42,744 nucleotides of DNA from Myxococcaceae bacterium (GTDB lineage Bacteria > Myxococcota_A > Polyangia > Polyangiales > Ga0077539), in the NCBI GenBank assembly GCA_004297725.1, contig SCUS01000170.1, positions 1-42,744 on the forward strand, written 5' to 3'. Shown here in pieces: positions 40,653 to 42,744 of the stretch. The translations under genes were made by a program, and so were the position numbers. The notes below the pieces were generated by a model, which worked only from the letters and a program-made list of their open reading frames with translations, was not told the origin of the DNA and ran no database searches. Within the stretch, counting starts at the first letter, position 1. The number at the start of each line of letters is the position of its first letter.

Positions 40653-42680
40653 ATGTGTGGCATCGCCGGGATCGTGAATCTCTCCGCAGCGCTCCCGCCT
40701 CCGTCGAGGGAGCTGGTGCGCGCCATGGTGCGGGCGATCCGCCACCGTGGTCCTGATGAGTTCGGGCTGTACCGCGACGGGCGGGCGGCGCTGGGGCACG
40801 CGCGGCTCTCCATCGTCGACCTCGCCAGCGGGCAGCAGCCCATGGCCAACGAGGACGACACCCGCTGGCTGGTCTTCAACGGCGAGGTGTTCAACTTCGT
40901 AGAGCTCCGCTCCGAGCTCGAGGACGCGGGGCACGTCTTCCGCACGCACTCCGACACCGAGGTGATCATCCACGCCTGGGAGCAGTGGGGCATCGAGGCC
41001 TTCGCTCGCTTCAACGGCCAGTGGGCGATCGCCCTCTGGGACACCGCCTCCGAGGAGCTGGTGCTCTGCCGCGACCGGGTGGGCGTGCGCCCGCTCTTCG
41101 TGCACGAGGGCGGCGGCCGGGTGCGCTTCGCCAGCGAGGTGAAGGCGATCTTCGCCGACCCGGAGGTGCCCCGTGAGCTCGACGTGCGGGGCATCGAGGA
41201 GACCTTCACCTTCTGGGCATCGCGCGCTCCCACCTCGGTCTTCACGGGCATCTCCGAGCTGCCCCCCGGGGTGGTGCGCCGCTACACGAAGTCCGGGGCT
41301 CGCCACGACCACGTGTACTGGAGCCCCGAGTACCCGAGGGTGCAGGGCGACGCCCCTCGCGACGCGGACTCCTGCACGCTCGACGAGGCCGTGGCGGGGC
41401 TGCGCGATCGGCTCCACAAGGCCTCCGAGCTGCGGATGCTGCGGGCGGATGTCCCGGTGGGCGCCTACCTCTCTGGTGGCATCGACAGCAGCTACGTGGC
41501 GTGGCTGGCGCGCGACGCGGTGCGAGGCCGCTTCCACACCTTCTCGCTGCGCTTCGAGGACCCTGAGTACGACGAGACCCCCTACCAGCGGCTGATGGTG
41601 GAGCGGCTGCACAGCGACCACGCCGAGGTGGTGGCGTCGCGCTCGGACATCGCGCGGGTGTTTCCCGACGTGATCGCCCACGCCGAGCGCCCGCTGCTGC
41701 GCACGGGGCCCGCACCGCTCTTCCTGCTGTCGAAGCTGGTGAGGGAAGCGGGGTTGAAGGTGGTGCTGACGGGGGAGGGGTCCGACGAGATGCTCGGCGG
41801 CTACGACCTCTTCCGAGAGGCGAAGGTGCGTCGCTTCTGGTCGAGGCAGCCGCAGTCGAAGCTGCGCCCCAAGCTCTTCGATCGGCTCTATCCCTGGCTC
41901 GCCCGGTCGCCTGCGGCGGCGCGGGGCCTCGCGCTGCAGTTCTGGGCGAGGGGCATCGACCACCCGGAGGATCCGACCTTCTCGCATGGTCCTCGGTGGA
42001 CGAGCGCGTCGGCGCTGCAGCGCTTCTTCTCCAGCGAGATGCGCGCTCGCATGGCGGCCGATGCGCGTCCCGCGGCGGTGGCCTCGCTGGTGGCCTCGCT
42101 GCCCTCGGACTTCCCCCGGTGGGATCCGCTGGCCCAGGCGCAGTACCTGGAGGTGGTGACGCTGCTCAACCCGTACATTCTGGCGTCGCAGGGCGACCGG
42201 ATGCTGATGGCCAACTCCGTCGAGGGGAGGTTTCCCTTCCTCGACAAGGAGGTGATGGCCTTCGCCAACGCGATGCCCGCGCGCTTCAAGCTGCGGGGCC
42301 TCGACGAGAAGCACGTGTTGAAGCGGGCGGCGGCGGCGGTGTTGCCGAGGGAGATCCTGGAGCGCCCGAAGCAGCCCTACCGCGCCCCCGACGCGGCGTG
42401 CTTCACCGGACCCGACGCCCCGGAGTGGGTGCGCGCGCTGACCACCGAGGGGGCGCTGAAGGCGGTGGGGGTCTTCGATGCGGCCGCGGTGACGGCGCTG
42501 CTGGAGAAGGCCCGGAGGGTGGCCGCGAAGGGCGGCGACGCGGGCTTCAGCAACGCCGACAACATGGCCGTGGTGGGGGTGCTCTCGACGCAGCTGCTGC
42601 ACCGCAGGCTCATCGAGGAGAGCCACGGCGGTGGGGAGGATGGGGTGGCGTTCCGGACGGAGGTCGATCGGGTGGGGTGA
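40653..42680 (+). CDS. asnB: Asparagine synthetase (glutamine-hydrolysing)-like amidotransferase
   Basis: This 675-residue enzyme has an N-terminal glutaminase domain with catalytic Cys2 (MCGIAGIVNL), RHRGPDEFG and the GEVFN motif. The synthetase domain follows, with the PP-loop SGGIDSSYVAWLA (274-286) and LTGEGSDEMLGGY. It uses ATP and glutamine to amidate a carboxylate. Here, next to a GT4 glycosyltransferase, the target may be a sugar acid of an exported polysaccharide rather than aspartate, as in exosortase-associated amidotransferases. The last 100 residues look complete, and the stop lies 64 bp before the window end. The remaining 64 bp hold nothing recognisable. Confidence 0.92.
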   Translation: MCGIAGIVNLSAALPPPSRELVRAMVRAIRHRGPDEFGLYRDGRAALGHARLSIVDLASGQQPMANEDDTRWLVFNGEVFNFVELRSELEDAGHVFRTHSDTEVIIHAWEQWGIEAFARFNGQWAIALWDTASEELVLCRDRVGVRPLFVHEGGGRVRFASEVKAIFADPEVPRELDVRGIEETFTFWASRAPTSVFTGISELPPGVVRRYTKSGARHDHVYWSPEYPRVQGDAPRDADSCTLDEAVAGLRDRLHKASELRMLRADVPVGAYLSGGIDSSYVAWLARDAVRGRFHTFSLRFEDPEYDETPYQRLMVERLHSDHAEVVASRSDIARVFPDVIAHAERPLLRTGPAPLFLLSKLVREAGLKVVLTGEGSDEMLGGYDLFREAKVRRFWSRQPQSKLRPKLFDRLYPWLARSPAAARGLALQFWARGIDHPEDPTFSHGPRWTSASALQRFFSSEMRARMAADARPAAVASLVASLPSDFPRWDPLAQAQYLEVVTLLNPYILASQGDRMLMANSVEGRFPFLDKEVMAFANAMPARFKLRGLDEKHVLKRAAAAVLPREILERPKQPYRAPDAACFTGPDAPEWVRALTTEGALKAVGVFDAAAVTALLEKARRVAAKGGDAGFSNADNMAVVGVLSTQLLHRRLIEESHGGGEDGVAFRTEVDRVG

Positions 42681-42744
42681 GAGGGGGGGGAGGGGCCGAC
42701 CACGTCAGCCCAGCGCGGCCTCGCCCGGAGGGGAGCAACCGACC

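Overview
The window is very GC-rich (roughly 70-75% by eye), and its coding frames show the strong third-position GC bias usual at such composition. A multidomain Ser/Thr kinase-AAA-TPR regulator, a MYXO-CTERM-like C-terminal sorting signal, several lipoproteins, and outer-membrane barrels with thrombospondin type 3 repeats point to a member of the Myxococcota (myxobacteria; perhaps Polyangia). That assignment is inference; there is no rRNA or other taxonomic marker in the window.

Layout: (1) 1-4186, minus strand: a CusCBA-type heavy-metal RND efflux operon, with cusA cut by the left edge. (2) 4268-8686: a TetR regulator divergent from a three-gene operon of Baeyer-Villiger-type monooxygenase, old yellow enzyme and SDR, with an inverted repeat between them. 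(3) 8700-11498: a carotenoid-isomerase/retinol-saturase-like FAD oxidoreductase and a SAM methyltransferase. (4) 11569-16756: a secreted phosphodiester-glycosidase-family protein, a cysteine-rich protein of unknown function, an antisense 48-residue peptide and a membrane patatin. (5) 16777-19326, minus strand: a UvrA-like ABC ATPase. (6) 19389-26099: a tightly overlapping kinase/ATPase, outer-membrane barrel and exported FAD oxidoreductase operon. (7) 26107-26800: a gene remnant and a large inverted repeat with tandem 34-35 bp repeats. (8) 26913-30437: an ECF sigma / anti-sigma pair followed by a bufferin-type operon. The operon holds a Cys/His-rich precursor, an MNIO (DUF692) enzyme and its DUF2063 partner. 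(9) 30628-34786: MutS2, a structured intergenic element, a PI-PLC-like lipoprotein and a small barrel that seems to start with CTG. (10) 34791-39289, minus strand: a lipoprotein, a metallophosphoesterase, a small membrane protein, a perfect 62-bp inverted repeat and an OmpA/TSP3 porin-like protein. (11) 39499-42680: a GT4 glycosyltransferase and an asparagine-synthetase-like amidotransferase.

The most interesting system is region 8. A divergent bufferin-like RiPP precursor carries nine or ten cysteines, many histidines and a long Pro-Ala tail. It is encoded 3 bp upstream of its MNIO enzyme. The sigma gene and the precursor gene are each preceded by the same bipartite promoter-like sequence (G[T/A]AACCGT, 12 bp, GGCG[C/T]ACT). 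This suggests a self-contained, autoregulated stress circuit, probably for metal, in which the sigma factor switches on both itself and the peptide operon. Two large DNA palindromes with loops of about 70 bp and a three-way-junction-like element after mutS2 are unexplained by the genes.
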